Source: Planctomyces sp. SH-PL14 (lineage in GTDB: Bacteria > Planctomycetota > Planctomycetia > Planctomycetales > Planctomycetaceae). Taken from it: 64,000 nt of DNA. How positions within the stretch are numbered: position 1 is the first letter of the stretch; each line of letters begins with the position of its first letter. Location of the stretch: positions 2,064,001 to 2,128,000 of the forward strand of contig NZ_CP011270.1 of assembly GCF_001610835.1 (NCBI RefSeq), given 5' to 3'. This document shows positions 45,822 to 57,329 of the stretch, piece by piece. The position numbers and the translations under genes were made by a program. A model generated the notes under the pieces. It did no database searches and was not told the origin of the DNA. It worked only from the letters and a program-made list of their open reading frames with translations.

Positions 45822-46142
45822 CACCGGGTCCAGGGGCACCCTGGTCAGGGGGTGCAGGGGGCAGAATGCCCCTTGCCCGCCGGAGGCCTGGCCGTCGAGA
45901 GATGTCTGAAGGAGTTTGTATCCAAACGCGGACACCGTGTCGGATGCCCCCTCACCAACCCGCGGGGATTGCGGCACGAGTGTGGAGTCCTCAGCGCCGG
46001 TCCCACAAAGGGGACACCCGTTGTGTCCCATAGTTCCTCATGGAAGAGGCCTCCGGCGGCAAGGGGGTGAGACCCCCTTGACCCCGGCTGCCGTTGCACG
46101 TTGGGTTTGAGCTATGGGAGTCGTGTCGGCAAGGACGGTGTT
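45822..46142 (+). repeat. 320-bp intergenic element, copy 9
   Basis: Full-length copy between the divergent sigma factor and SGNH genes. Second hairpin GCAGGGGGC-agaat-GCCCCTTGC; right hairpin CAAGGGGG-tgaga-CCCCCTTG (an unusually long loop). Tips: CACCGGGTCC and GGACGGTGTT. Confidence 0.95.
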
Positions 46143-46266
46143 CGAGCCGGCCGGATGTCCCACCGCTTTACTTCGAGCCAATCGAAACGACAGACTGCGC
46201 CACTCACCGGGCGCTGACGGGAGCCAATAGACCAGGTGCCGCTCTGAGCGGCGGGGGATGTCGATA

Positions 46267-47136
46267 ATGCACCGATGGCTGATCGCTGGAATCCTGTGCC
46301 TTCTTTTCACCACAGGCTCCGCCCGCGCGGAGCACGAAGGAAAAGTGCAGATCCTCCTGCTCGGCGACAGCACGACCGAGGGAAGCATCCCCCGGCGGCA
46401 CGTCCCACAGGGCCCGCACCTGGAAGAGGTCATCCGAAGCCTCCTGGCCGAGGAAAAGGACCTTCCCCCCACGAACGTCATCAACCTCGGCCTGAGCGGC
46501 GAGTACATCCAGCGGCTCCTGGAATCGGGCCGGTATGACAAGGTCGCCTCCAAGCTGCCGGGGATCGACTACGTCCTGATCCGCTACGGACTCAACGACA
46601 ACGCCCGCCGTGACAACTTCGCCGAGAATTTTCCGAAGGACTACCACGACCTGCTCGACCGGCTGCATCGCGACCATCCCCAGGCGGAGCGGATCGTCAT
46701 GACCGTCATCCCCTATCTCGACGAAGCCTCCTCCGCGCGGGTCAACGCCCTCAATGTTCAGGTCGCGGAGAAGGCGGGGCTTCCGCTGTTCGACATCTAT
46801 CCCCGTTACGCCGCGGAACTCAAGAACGGCCCGAACATGCTGAACTACCGCCGATTCCCGCTGGCCAAGATCCCGGAGAACCGCCACGAGTTCGTTAAGC
46901 CGTTCGTCGTCCCGGGATCCGCGCCGTCGGTGGAAGTCCTCGACAACCGTCTCGACGCCCACTTCGGCCACCTCCCCGGCTGGTACGGCGACCGTCATCC
47001 CAACCTCGCCGGATACCACGTCATCGGGGACGAAACGGCCAAGTACCTCGCCCCGCGAATCCGCGAGCGGTTCGTCACTGCAAAGAAGGAACCGACCGAC
47101 TCACCTCCGGCCGCTGGAAACGGCAGCAAGAACTGA
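46267..47136 (+). CDS. SGNH/GDSL-like hydrolase
   Basis: 289 residues with signal peptide (LIAGILCLLFTTGSARA). SGNH blocks: block I LLLGDSTTEG (Ser), Gly in NLGLSGEY, Asn in IRYGLNDNARRD, and block V DRHPNLAGYH (Asp and His). An exported lipase/esterase-like or carbohydrate esterase enzyme. ATG 46267 has GGGGGATG upstream, better placed than 46258. It follows repeat copy 9 and precedes a DUF1697 gene by 67 nt. Confidence 0.85.
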   Translation: MHRWLIAGILCLLFTTGSARAEHEGKVQILLLGDSTTEGSIPRRHVPQGPHLEEVIRSLLAEEKDLPPTNVINLGLSGEYIQRLLESGRYDKVASKLPGIDYVLIRYGLNDNARRDNFAENFPKDYHDLLDRLHRDHPQAERIVMTVIPYLDEASSARVNALNVQVAEKAGLPLFDIYPRYAAELKNGPNMLNYRRFPLAKIPENRHEFVKPFVVPGSAPSVEVLDNRLDAHFGHLPGWYGDRHPNLAGYHVIGDETAKYLAPRIRERFVTAKKEPTDSPPAAGNGSKN

Positions 47137-47203
47137 GGGACGGCGGCGAAGAAGCACCGCCCTCTGGCTCATGACTGACAACTAACCACTGACAATTCCT
47201 CCC

Positions 47204-47758
47204 ATGACCGCGTACGTCGCACTCCTGCGGGCCGTGAATGTCGGCGGCACCGGCAAGCTCCCCATGACGGACCTGAAACGTCTCTGCGAGGAAGCCGGGT
47301 TCCAGTCGGTCCGGACCTATATCGCCAGCGGGAACGTCGTCTTCGACAGTTCCCTCAGCGAGGCGCGGGTCAAGAAGGCCCTTGAGAGCCGAATGGAGGA
47401 GTACGCGGGCAAGCCGGTCGGCGTCCTCGTCCGCACCGGCCTCGAGCTGGCCCAGGTCGTGGCGGACAACCCGTTTCCGGACGCCAAGGCGTCGTGGTGC
47501 GTCGCGCTGTTTCTGGATGAGGCGCCTCCCAAGGACGCGCTCCAGACCGTCAAGGGGCAGCAGGACGAACAGGTCGCTCTCGGACGCCGCGAGATCTACG
47601 TCAACTACGGTGCGGGAATGGGGCGTTCCAAACTGGCCATTCCGGCGGCGAAGGGAGCGACGGCCCGCAACATGAACACCATCGCGAAGCTGGCTCAGAT
47701 GGCCGAGGAGGTCTCGCCCGCGCCCGCGAAGTCCCGCCCCAAGCGTGGCAAGGCGTAA
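47204..47758 (+). CDS. DUF1697 protein
   Basis: 184 residues, starts MTAYVALLRAVNVGGTGKLPM as nearly all DUF1697 members do, then DLKRLCEEAGFQSVRTYIASGNVVFDS and VNYGAGMGRSKLAI. The function of the family is unknown. The C-terminal tail is basic (KSRPKRGKA). Co-directional with the SGNH hydrolase. Confidence 0.92.
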   Translation: MTAYVALLRAVNVGGTGKLPMTDLKRLCEEAGFQSVRTYIASGNVVFDSSLSEARVKKALESRMEEYAGKPVGVLVRTGLELAQVVADNPFPDAKASWCVALFLDEAPPKDALQTVKGQQDEQVALGRREIYVNYGAGMGRSKLAIPAAKGATARNMNTIAKLAQMAEEVSPAPAKSRPKRGKA

Positions 47759-47832
47759 CGGTGGAGGGGTGCGGATCGGTGCGTTCGCCGAATAGTGGCC
47801 GGTCGAGGAGTGAGTTGGGTCGCGGTATCTCG

Positions 47833-48151
47833 AAGCCCATTCTTGCCGGCACAGCGTTGATAGCTCAAACCCAACGTGCCACGGCAGCCGGGGTCAAGGG
47901 GGTCACCCCTTGCCGCCGGAGGCGCTTCGATGAGGAACCGTGGTAAGTAACGGGCGTCCCCTTTGTGGAACCGGCGGTGAGAACTTCCCGCTCGCCCTGG
48001 ACTCCCCGCAGGGTGGTGAGGGGGCATACGGCACGGTGTCCGCGTTTGGACACGATCTCCTTCAGACGTCTCTCGACGGCCAGGCCTCCGGCGGGCAAAG
48101 GGGCGTTGCCCCTCTGCACTCCCCACCAGGGGTGCCCCCTGGACCCCGGTT
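47833..48151 (-). repeat. 320-bp intergenic element, copy 10
   Basis: Full-length copy in the inverted orientation between two co-directional genes. Second hairpin AGGGGC/GCCCCT; right hairpin AAGGGGTG/CACCCCTT region. The tip on the low-coordinate side is degenerate, the other is GGACCCCGGTT. Confidence 0.94.
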
Positions 48152-48266
48152 CACTTACGCAATGAATGCTCCCGTGCGGATCCGAGCAGGAACAGCCCGT
48201 TGACGCCATCGGGCCGGTTCACACAATGAACGCCCTCGACCCGGTCCCACCTGTCACGACATCACC

Positions 48267-48842
48267 ATGCCGCTGACTCTGTCACGCTCGTTCCTCGTCA
48301 ACGTCCTCCCCGGCTTCGTGGCCATCGCCCCGTGGGTCATCCTCGTGGCAGTCCACTTCCCCCAGTTCGCCACGCTCTACGAAAAGTTCTCCACGGTCGT
48401 GCACGGGGCTCTCGTCGGGGCGGCCATCCTCGTCGGCGCAGTTCTCGAAACCGCCATGACCTACCTCGAGAACAAATGGGATGAAAAGACGCCGAAGGAA
48501 CTGAATATCGACGAGGACTGGTACGAGTACCTCGCGCTGGAAGTGAAGGACAAACCGATCGGCTTCGACTTCATCTCCCGCAAGGTGACCTCGCTCTACT
48601 TCGAGCTCACCATGATCCCCGCCTCCTTCCTCTTCTTCCTCGGACTCGGCCTCCTCCCACGCGTGATGTTTCACGAGCCGGCCCCCATCTATCCAATCGG
48701 AGCAACGGTCCTGGCCTTCGCTTCCGCCTGGATGTTCAAGAAGACCGCGCGGCACTCCTTCGACGTGCTGCTGCTGACACGCAAGGAACTCGTGACCCGG
48801 ATCAAGAGAGCCCAGGCCAACCGCGTCGTCGAGAAAGACTGA
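48267..48842 (+). CDS. membrane protein, function unknown
   Basis: 191 residues. Hydrophobic segments are spread over the sequence: FLVNVLPGFVAIAPWVILVAV, ALVGAAILVGAVLETAM, LTMIPASFLFFLGLGLLP and YPIGATVLAFASAWMF. Charged loops contain KWDEKTPKELNIDEDWYEYL. Convergent with the following SDR gene (end to end, 55 nt). No family recognised. Confidence 0.65.
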   Translation: MPLTLSRSFLVNVLPGFVAIAPWVILVAVHFPQFATLYEKFSTVVHGALVGAAILVGAVLETAMTYLENKWDEKTPKELNIDEDWYEYLALEVKDKPIGFDFISRKVTSLYFELTMIPASFLFFLGLGLLPRVMFHEPAPIYPIGATVLAFASAWMFKKTARHSFDVLLLTRKELVTRIKRAQANRVVEKD

Positions 48843-48897
48843 CGGTCGCTCCCGCCGACAGCGGCGGCGGCGGTCTGCCCCAACGGACGCGAGCCGA

Positions 48898-49788
48898 TCA
48901 GTACGGCGTGCGGCCCCCGGTCAGGCCGTACACCTCGCCGGTGATGTAACTCGCCGCGTTCGAAGCGAGCAGCACGTAGACCGGTGCGAGTTCCCCCGGC
49001 TGAGCCGGACGCTCGAAGAGCGTGTTGTCTCCGAACTTCTTGGTCTTCTCCTCCGACATCGTCGACGGAATGAGCGGCGTCCAGACCGGCCCCGGAGCGA
49101 CGGCGTTGACGCGGATTCCCTGCGGCGCAACCAGCTTCGAGAGTGCCTTCGTGAAGCCGATGATGGCGCTCTTGGTCGAAGCGTAGTCCAGAAGGTTCGG
49201 GGACGGATCGTAGGCCTGGATCGACGTCGTGTTGATGATGCTGGCTCCCGCCTTCATGTGCGGAACCGCCGCCTTGGCGAGATAAAACATCGCAAAGACG
49301 TTCGTGCGGTAACAGCGGTCGATGTGCTCCGCCGTGTAGTCCTCGAGCTTCTCGATCGCTGTCTGAAAGGCCGCGTTGTTCACCAGGACGTCGATCCGGC
49401 CGAACTCCTCCATCGCCTGATCGACGAGCTTCCGGCACGTCGCCTCCTCCTGAATGTCCCCGCGGGCCACGATCGCCTTGCGTCCCGCCTCTTCGACCAG
49501 CCGCCTGGTCTCGTTGGCGTCGCGATCCTCCGAAAGGTAGGAGATCACGACATCGGCCCCCTCGCGAGCAAAGGCGAGCGCGACCGCACGGCCGATGCCG
49601 CTGTCCGCCCCCGTGATGAGAGTTCCGTATCCCTGAAGCCTGCCGGTCCCCTTGTACGACTCTTCGCCGTGGTCCGCCTTCGGCGACATCTTGTCCTCAT
49701 AGCCCGGATACGGTTGCTGCGGCTGAGGGAAGGGGGGCTGAGCCTCTGCGGTCTTGGGATTCTTCGGGCTTTTAGCTGATGTCGACAT
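48898..49788 (-). CDS. YghA-like SDR oxidoreductase
   Basis: 296 residues, SDR of the general-stress/YghA subgroup, which has an N-terminal extension (here about 50 residues, Pro/Lys/Gln-rich). TGADSGIG nucleotide motif near residue 58, NNAA near 145, catalytic STTSIQAYDPS.. NTTSIQ serine and YASTKSAIIG (Tyr/Lys). Ends YITGEVYGLTGGRTPY. The reaction is not known. Single gene. Confidence 0.9.
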   Translation of the reverse strand: MSTSAKSPKNPKTAEAQPPFPQPQQPYPGYEDKMSPKADHGEESYKGTGRLQGYGTLITGADSGIGRAVALAFAREGADVVISYLSEDRDANETRRLVEEAGRKAIVARGDIQEEATCRKLVDQAMEEFGRIDVLVNNAAFQTAIEKLEDYTAEHIDRCYRTNVFAMFYLAKAAVPHMKAGASIINTTSIQAYDPSPNLLDYASTKSAIIGFTKALSKLVAPQGIRVNAVAPGPVWTPLIPSTMSEEKTKKFGDNTLFERPAQPGELAPVYVLLASNAASYITGEVYGLTGGRTPY

Positions 49789-49971
49789 CGCGCGTGACTC
49801 CGTTCCAGATGGCGGGGTGGCCGCGATCCTCCGGCAAATGATGTACCCCCCGGGCTCCGCCGACCTTGTCCTCTCGGACCACGCATCGCCGTGCGCACCG
49901 GTACGCGAGTTGCGACTGGACGCCTCACCGATTGAAGTCCATATCGGAGTACCCAGCTCCCGGAGGCTGCC

Positions 49972-51114
49972 ATGATTCGCTTACTGAAGTCGTCACGTGT
50001 CTGGATGGTGGCCCTCCTGCTGGGGAGCCCCAGCTTGAGCTCGGCTCAAGGAACTGCGCCTGACCCCGATCGGAACGGCGCCCCGGGGGCGACGACACAG
50101 CCCAATCCCGCCCGCCCGAATCCGCCTCCTCCGAAGCCCTCCGACCTGAACCCGCAACCCGTTCCCCTGGTTCCTCTCGGCGGAACGGTGCAGGGGGGAG
50201 GGGCCGCGGTCGTTGAACAGCAGTCCGGCGTTGTCGGGCAACAGTCCGGAACGGTCATTCAGCGGACGACGAACCGGGTGGGAGTTCCGATTACGGGCCT
50301 GCCGCGCCGTACGATCTCGATCATGAACGTCGAGCAGATTGACCGGACGCTCGCCGGCAGCCGCGTGGCAGGATCGCCCGAACTGGATGCCTACCTGGCG
50401 AACGAACTGATCCTCAACAGTCAGGAGGTCATCGCCCGGGCGCGGTTTGCCGCGGCTCGCACGACGAGCGACGCGGTCAAGCGAACCACCGAGCGGATGA
50501 TCAGCGACCACACGAACTCGATCACCGCGCTGCAACCCTTTGCCTCCTTCCAGGCGAATCTGCTGCGGCTCGGTGTCGATATCACGGAAGCGGTCAACGA
50601 AGCGTCACCACCGCCGAAGGCCACCGCGGCCGGCACTCCGAAACCGGAAGAGGTCGTCCCCGCCCCGGGACAGGTCCAGGCGAACGCCGCCAACCAGGAA
50701 TCGCCCTACGTGCGGTTCAATCCCAACGGATCGAGCACCGAGCTGATCGACGCCTACCTCGGCCCGAACAAGAGCATCCAGAACCAGCGGATCTTCGCGA
50801 TCAATTTCCGGACCCGACAGGTCCTGCTCCTGCTGACCCTGCGGGATCTCGATGCCGAGCCGGCCGATCTGTTCGACCAGGCCTTCCTGCGGAACGAGCA
50901 GACCAGCCAGACGGATCGTCTCGCCCTGCTGACGGCCGCCGAGGGGAATGTCTCGGGGCCGCTGGGAGAAGTCCTTGCGGCCGAACAGGGAAAGACGGCC
51001 CAGCACAAGTCCCTGCTGATGGACCTGCGAGCTCTGCTGGAAGCGAGTCAGAAGCCCACCCCCGCCCCCGCGGCTGAGCCGAAGCTGGACGAACCGCCCA
51101 AGCCGCAGCCGTAA
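49972..51114 (+). CDS. DUF4142-like secreted protein
   Basis: 380 residues with signal peptide (WMVALLLGSPSLSSA). A Pro/Gln/Val-rich low-complexity stretch (residues 25-95) is followed by the helical DUF4142-type domain: DAYLANELILNSQEVIARARFAAARTTSDAVKRTTERMISDHTNSI, and later helices with EQTSQTDRLALLTAAEGN and LAAEQGKTAQHKSLLMDLRALLEAS. Possibly ferritin-like four-helix fold. Ribosome site GGAGG. The tail is Pro/Lys-rich. Confidence 0.75.
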   Translation: MIRLLKSSRVWMVALLLGSPSLSSAQGTAPDPDRNGAPGATTQPNPARPNPPPPKPSDLNPQPVPLVPLGGTVQGGGAAVVEQQSGVVGQQSGTVIQRTTNRVGVPITGLPRRTISIMNVEQIDRTLAGSRVAGSPELDAYLANELILNSQEVIARARFAAARTTSDAVKRTTERMISDHTNSITALQPFASFQANLLRLGVDITEAVNEASPPPKATAAGTPKPEEVVPAPGQVQANAANQESPYVRFNPNGSSTELIDAYLGPNKSIQNQRIFAINFRTRQVLLLLTLRDLDAEPADLFDQAFLRNEQTSQTDRLALLTAAEGNVSGPLGEVLAAEQGKTAQHKSLLMDLRALLEASQKPTPAPAAEPKLDEPPKPQP

Positions 51115-51173
51115 GCGGCCCGTCCATCGACGCAACGACATCGAAACCTGCGGTCGCACCAATTCAGCGGCCG

Positions 51174-51896
51174 TCAGGTTTCGATCGTTTCCAGGGCTGG
51201 CTCGTAGCGATGGAGCCAGGCCCGGAGTTCTTCAGGGCGAAGGTACTCCCGGCTCCGCTTGACGAACTCACCGGAGGAGCGGCCGAGGAGCCGCCAGCGG
51301 ACATCGTCTTCCGCGTCGCGGTCGAGCAACGAGAGGACGAAGCTGCGGCTCTCCTCGGCTCGGCACTGGGCCAGGAACAGGGTGGCGGTCAGCCGTTCGA
51401 TCGCCCGGCACTCCGGAACCGTGTTCCGGATCAGATCCTGGCCCGATTCGTCGTAATGCCACACAAGGGCAAAGGCGGCGGCGGCCCGCCGCGAAGGATG
51501 TGTGGCTGCCACCATGATGTGTCGCAGGGCGGTGACCGCTTTGTCCGTCCCGAGGGCGCACAGCGCCATGACGCAGGACTCGTGGTCGTCCCCGTCGAGT
51601 CCGAGTGCCGATTCCAGGCAGGCGGAGACGATCATCTCATCCCCTGCGAGCCCGCGGCAGTGAAGACCGAGCGGCGTCGCGGCGAGTTCAGGACGCTGGA
51701 TCACCAGTTCCCGCACCGCCATACCCTCGGGCGTTTCCGCGAAGCCGACGGAGCAGGGGCCCCGTGTCGCGGTGCCGAACCGCATCTCGTCGGGAAGGGC
51801 GTCCATGAGGGCATGGATCAGGTGCCGCAGCACCTGGGCCTGGTCCCGCGAAGCGCCCGCCAACAACTCCGCTACCAATTCTGCAATGGACTTCAT
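51174..51896 (-). CDS. helical repeat protein, function unknown
   Basis: 240 residues, all-helical by composition: SIAELVAELLAGASRDQAQVLRHLIHALMDAL, CVMALCALGTDKAVTALRHIMVAA, RAAAAFALVWHYDE, HEAT-like spacing in the second half. No clear family. Convergent with the DUF4142 gene. Start 51896 selected as the first methionine after a non-coding-like segment; a longer frame is open to 52088. Confidence 0.6.
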   Translation of the reverse strand: MKSIAELVAELLAGASRDQAQVLRHLIHALMDALPDEMRFGTATRGPCSVGFAETPEGMAVRELVIQRPELAATPLGLHCRGLAGDEMIVSACLESALGLDGDDHESCVMALCALGTDKAVTALRHIMVAATHPSRRAAAAFALVWHYDESGQDLIRNTVPECRAIERLTATLFLAQCRAEESRSFVLSLLDRDAEDDVRWRLLGRSSGEFVKRSREYLRPEELRAWLHRYEPALETIET

Positions 51897-52169
51897 GACG
51901 ATCTCACTGCCGGTTCGATACGTCGAAGCCCTCCTGGCCCTGCCTGCGGATTGATCCTCAAAGCCCGCTCCACCCTCCGTCGGCTCACGCGGCCACTCGG
52001 AGAGTGCCCGGTCAGTCTGAGCCCTCCCTCCGACGGTGGTCAAGACCGGTCCCGCCCCGATCGGAGATTCCAGGGTTGCAATCGGCAAACCAGGGATCCT
52101 CCGGGTGGGATCGCGACACCGCCGATGAGTGTCGCGGCCCCCCCAGCGCTGGATGCGGTTCGGCCAGCC

Positions 52170-52382
52170 TCAGGCCACGGTGTCCCGCTCCACCCAGTAC
52201 AGCTGCTTGTGCCCGTACGATTCCAGCTCCGCGGCGATTCGGTCCGCCTCCGGCCGCGGGAGGTGCGACTCGACCAGAAACCGGTTGCCGTTGTCGTCCT
52301 GGCGGTAGACGGACCAACCGGCCGGATCTTTTGCCCGCTCCTCGGGTTCGGTCGGCGGCGCGGCGTCAGAAGTGGAGGTCAC
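52170..52382 (-). CDS. small hypothetical protein
   Basis: 70 residues from a GTG start with GGAG upstream. The sequence RAKDPAGWSVYRQDDNGNRFLVESHLPRPEADRIAAELESYGHKQLYWVERD has one strand-helix-strand core resembling SPOR-type small domains. Not recognised further. Confidence 0.6.
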   Translation of the reverse strand: MTSTSDAAPPTEPEERAKDPAGWSVYRQDDNGNRFLVESHLPRPEADRIAAELESYGHKQLYWVERDTVA

Positions 52383-52686
52383 GGTGAAGTTCTCCGGCGG
52401 ACTCCTCACGACGCGTTCACCCGAACAGAACGCAGATCCATCTGACGGCGGACGGCGGCTGCCGTCAAGCCACGGCATTTGCCGACACGCCGAAGGACGT
52501 GGGTCGCCGCCCTCGATCAACTGAAACGTCCGCGGGCGGAACCATCGGGGTGGCGAGCGACGACGTAGCGGGTTTCGATCCCCCTCCCGCCCGGACGCCA
52601 TGTCGGCCGCCGGAGTGTTTTCCCGGGATCGACTCCCTTACACTCGCCTCCGCGCGTCCCGGATCCCCTTCAGAGAAACCGCCGGC
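52383..52686. other. 304-nt gap
   Basis: Between the divergent small hypothetical gene and the membrane protein gene. No repeat copy, hairpin or small gene recognised. Confidence 0.4.
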
Positions 52687-53607
52687 ATGCCGGATCCCGC
52701 TGATCTCCCCGCACACGCGACGGCCCACCCAGACTCTGCGCGTCGCGAGCGGGTGATCGTGAGCGCGCTGTTCATTGCCGCGGCGATCTGGATCGCGTAT
52801 CGGCTCTTCACCGGCGGGATGGGCTACGCCTACGTGTCGGACCTCAACGGCGTCGTCTCCGAAGCGTCCTACAACGACTTCGCCGCCGGGACCGCCCAGT
52901 TCAGCCTCCCCCGCACGATCGGAATCTGGACAGCCGCCTTCTTCACCCTGGCGGTGTTCTCGTTCCTCTATCGCGACAACGTCTTCTACAAGGTGACGGA
53001 GGCGATCTTCGTCGGCGTCTCGGCCGCGTACTGGATGGTCGTCGGCTTCTGGACGGTTCTTGTCCCGAATCTCTTTGCCAAACTCGCCCCGGCGGAGGTC
53101 CATGCCTGGGCCATGCCGGGCCTGTCACCTCTCCGGGAACAGCACTGGTACATCAACCTCATCCCGCTGGTCCTGGGGGTCATGCTGCTGTGGCGGCTTG
53201 CGCCCCGCGGGACGTGGATTGCGAGGTGGCCGCTGGCCTTCATTATCGGGACGACGGCCGGTCTGCGGCTCGTGGCGTTCCTGCAGGCGGACTTCCTCAG
53301 TCAGATCCGGGCCAGCGTTCCGGAGTTCGCCTTCGTCTCGCAGGACAGCCTCTGGAAGGTGATTGAGGACCTGCTTACGGTCACGTGCACGCTGGCGGCT
53401 CTGGCGTACTTCATCTTCTCGGTCGAGCACAAGGGGACGCTCGGGAAGGTGACGCGGGCGGGGGTCTGGATCCTGATGATCACCTTCGGGGCCGCGTTCG
53501 CGAATACGGTCATGGCCCGTATCGCTCTGTTGGGGATCCGGTTCGAGTTCCTGTTTGACGACTGGCTGTGGCTGGTCGATCCTCAGGGGACGCGGATCGG
53601 CCAATAG
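52687..53607 (+). CDS. integral membrane protein, function unknown
   Basis: 306 residues, about 8 hydrophobic segments: VIVSALFIAAAIWIAYRLF, IGIWTAAFFTLAVFSFLY, TEAIFVGVSAAYWMVVGFW, YINLIPLVLGVMLLWRL, WPLAFIIGTTAGLRLVAF, LLTVTCTLAALAYFIFS, AGVWILMITFGAAFANTVM. Short hydrophilic loops. Planctomycete-type membrane protein with no assigned function. Repeat copy 11 follows 10 nt after the stop. Confidence 0.7.
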   Translation: MPDPADLPAHATAHPDSARRERVIVSALFIAAAIWIAYRLFTGGMGYAYVSDLNGVVSEASYNDFAAGTAQFSLPRTIGIWTAAFFTLAVFSFLYRDNVFYKVTEAIFVGVSAAYWMVVGFWTVLVPNLFAKLAPAEVHAWAMPGLSPLREQHWYINLIPLVLGVMLLWRLAPRGTWIARWPLAFIIGTTAGLRLVAFLQADFLSQIRASVPEFAFVSQDSLWKVIEDLLTVTCTLAALAYFIFSVEHKGTLGKVTRAGVWILMITFGAAFANTVMARIALLGIRFEFLFDDWLWLVDPQGTRIGQ

Positions 53608-53616
53608 CCGGTCTCG

Positions 53617-53940
53617 AACAGCGTTCTTGCCGGCACGACGTCCATCGCTCAAACCCAACGTGCCACGGCAGCCAGGGGTCAAGGGGGCCACGTCCCCTTG
53701 CCGCCGGAGGCGCTTCCCTGAGGAACCGCGGTAAACAACGGACGTCCCTCTTGTGGGACCGGCGTTGAGGACTCCACGCTCGCTCCGCAGTCCCCGCGGG
53801 TTGGCGAGGGGGCATCCGGCACGTCATCCGCGTCTGGACACTCACTCCTTCAGATATCTCTCGACGGCCAGGCCTCCGGCGGGCAAGAGGGCGTTGCCCC
53901 CTTGCATCCCCCACCAGGGGTTACCCCCCTGGACCCCGGT
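53617..53940 (-). repeat. 320-bp intergenic element, copy 11
   Basis: Full-length inverted copy starting 10 nt after the membrane protein stop. Hairpin AAGGGGGC-aac-GCCCTCTT (the compensated form also seen in copy 6), left hairpin CCAGGGG/CCCCCTGG. Confidence 0.95.
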
Positions 53941-54025
53941 GAACAGCTCCCTTCGCTGTTCTCGCACCAGATCACCGACTACCCTCACCCACTCCACCGT
54001 GCCGCCTCTTCCCAAGGGTTCCCGA

Positions 54026-55515
54026 ATGCTCCGCTCGTCCTGGCTGGGAGTGCTGTTGTGGTGTCTCGCCGCCGGTCTCGTCGCCCCAGCCTCCGGAGAC
54101 GAGAAACCCGCAGCACCAACCGAGGATGACTACTACCCGATCACCCGCTTCGAAACGCCCGAAGGCCCCGTCCTGGAAGCAGGCGCCTTCCAGCTCATGC
54201 CGGACGGACGGATGGCGGTCTCAACCCGCCGCGGCGAGATCTGGATGATCTCCGATCCACTCGCCAAAGAGGTCAAAGCCAGCCAGTTCAAGCGGTTCGC
54301 CCACGGCCTGCATGAAGTCCTCGGCCTCGCGGAGAAAGACGGCTGGCTCTACGTCACCCAGCGGTGCGACGTCTCCCGGCTCAAAGACACCAACGGCGAC
54401 GGCGCGGCCGACGTCTTCGAAGTCGTCAACGACGGCTGGGAGATCAATGGCGACTACCACGAATACGGCTTCGGCTCCAAGTTCGACAAGGACGGCAACC
54501 TGTGGGTCGTCCTCTGCCTCACCGGCTCATTCAGCAGCGAGGTCAAGTACCGCGGCTGGGGCCTGCGGATCACGCCGGACGGAAAACTGATCCCCTCGAC
54601 CAGCGGCATCCGCTCACCGGGCGGGATCGGCTTCAACGCCACCGGAGACCTCTTCTACACCGACAACCAGGGCCCCTGGAACGGGACCTGCGAACTGAAA
54701 CTCCTGGAGCCCGGCAAGTTCGTCGGCCACCCGGGGGGCTTCAAATGGTACGACCTCCCCGAAGCCCAGGCGGCGATGGGCAAGAAGCCGCAGGAACCGG
54801 TGAGCGGCAGCCGCTTCGCCACCGAAGCCAAGAAGATCCCCGAATACCTCCCGCCCGTGATCCTCTTCCCGTACGCAAAAATGGGACAGTCGGCGAGCGG
54901 CGTCGCCTGCGACACCACGGGGAAGTTCGGTCCGTTCCGGAACCAGATGTTCGTCGGCGACCAGACCTTCAGCACCGTTATGCGGTGTTACCTCGAGAAG
55001 GTGAACGGCCGCTACCAGGGAGCGTGCTTCAACTTCCGGAGCGGGATCGGGTCGGGCACGCTGCCGATCGAATTCACGCCGGACGGTTCGATGTTCGTCG
55101 GCGGCACGAACCGCGGCTGGGGGTCGCGAGGGAACAAGCCGTTCAGCATCGAGCGGATCGGCTGGACCGGTAAGGTCCCCTTCGAGATCCAGGAGATGCG
55201 GGCCAAGCCGGACGGCTTCGAGCTCGTCTTCACGCAACCGGTCGATCCGGCGACCGCGGGCAACATCGCCTCCTACAAGCTCCAGACCTATACCTACATC
55301 TTCCAGGCCAGCTACGGCAGCCCGGAAGTCGATCACACCGAGCCGACGATCGAAAGCGCGACCGTCAGCGGCGATGGAAAGAGCGTGACGCTCAAGGTGA
55401 AGGGGCTGATGGAAGGGCACGTCCACGAGCTGCACTCCGAGGGAGTCCGCTCGAAGGAGAATCTCCCGCTCCTGCATCCCGAGGCGTACTACACGATGAT
55501 GCAGATTCCGGCGTC

Positions 55516-55519
<4 letters not shown>
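54026..55519 (+). CDS. secreted six-bladed propeller (sorbosone dehydrogenase/DUF7133-like)
   Basis: 497 residues with signal peptide ([19 protein letters not shown]). Propeller signatures: [64 protein letters not shown] (calcium-binding-like D-rich loop), [36 protein letters not shown]. The C-terminal third ([24 protein letters not shown]) is a separate beta domain. Related to glucose/sorbosone dehydrogenases but no proven activity. Its TGA overlaps the ATG of hpnE (ATGA). Confidence 0.82.
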
Positions 55520-56967
<1,448 letters not shown>

Positions 56968-56996
56968 TCGGAGAATGCGTAACACCGCTCCCCCAG

Positions 56997-57315
56997 AACC
57001 GGGTCCAGGGGCACCCTGGTGGGGAGTGCAGAGGGGCAACGCCCCTTTGCCCGCCGGAGGCCTGGCCGTCGAGAGATGCCTGAAGGAGTGAGTGTCCAAG
57101 CGCGGACGCCGTGCCGTATGCCCCCTCACCAACCCGCGGGGATTCCGAAGCGAGCGGGGAGTGCTCAACGCCGGTACCACAAAACGGACGTCCGTTGTGT
57201 ACCACGGTTCCACATGGAAGCGCCTCCGGCGGCAAGGGGGCGTGGCCCCCTTGACCCCGGCTGCCGTAGTACGTTGGGTTTGAGCGAGCAAAGCCGTGCC
57301 GGCAAGGACGCGGTT
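56997..57315 (+). repeat. 320-bp intergenic element, copy 12
   Basis: Full-length copy with the clearest tips, AACCGGGTCC and GGACGCGGTT, between the convergent hpnE and adaptor genes. Hairpins: CCAGGGG-ca-CCCTGG, AGGGGC-aac-GCCCCT, CAAGGGGGC-gtg-GCCCCCTTG. Confidence 0.96.
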
Positions 57316-57329
57316 CACGACCACAACGG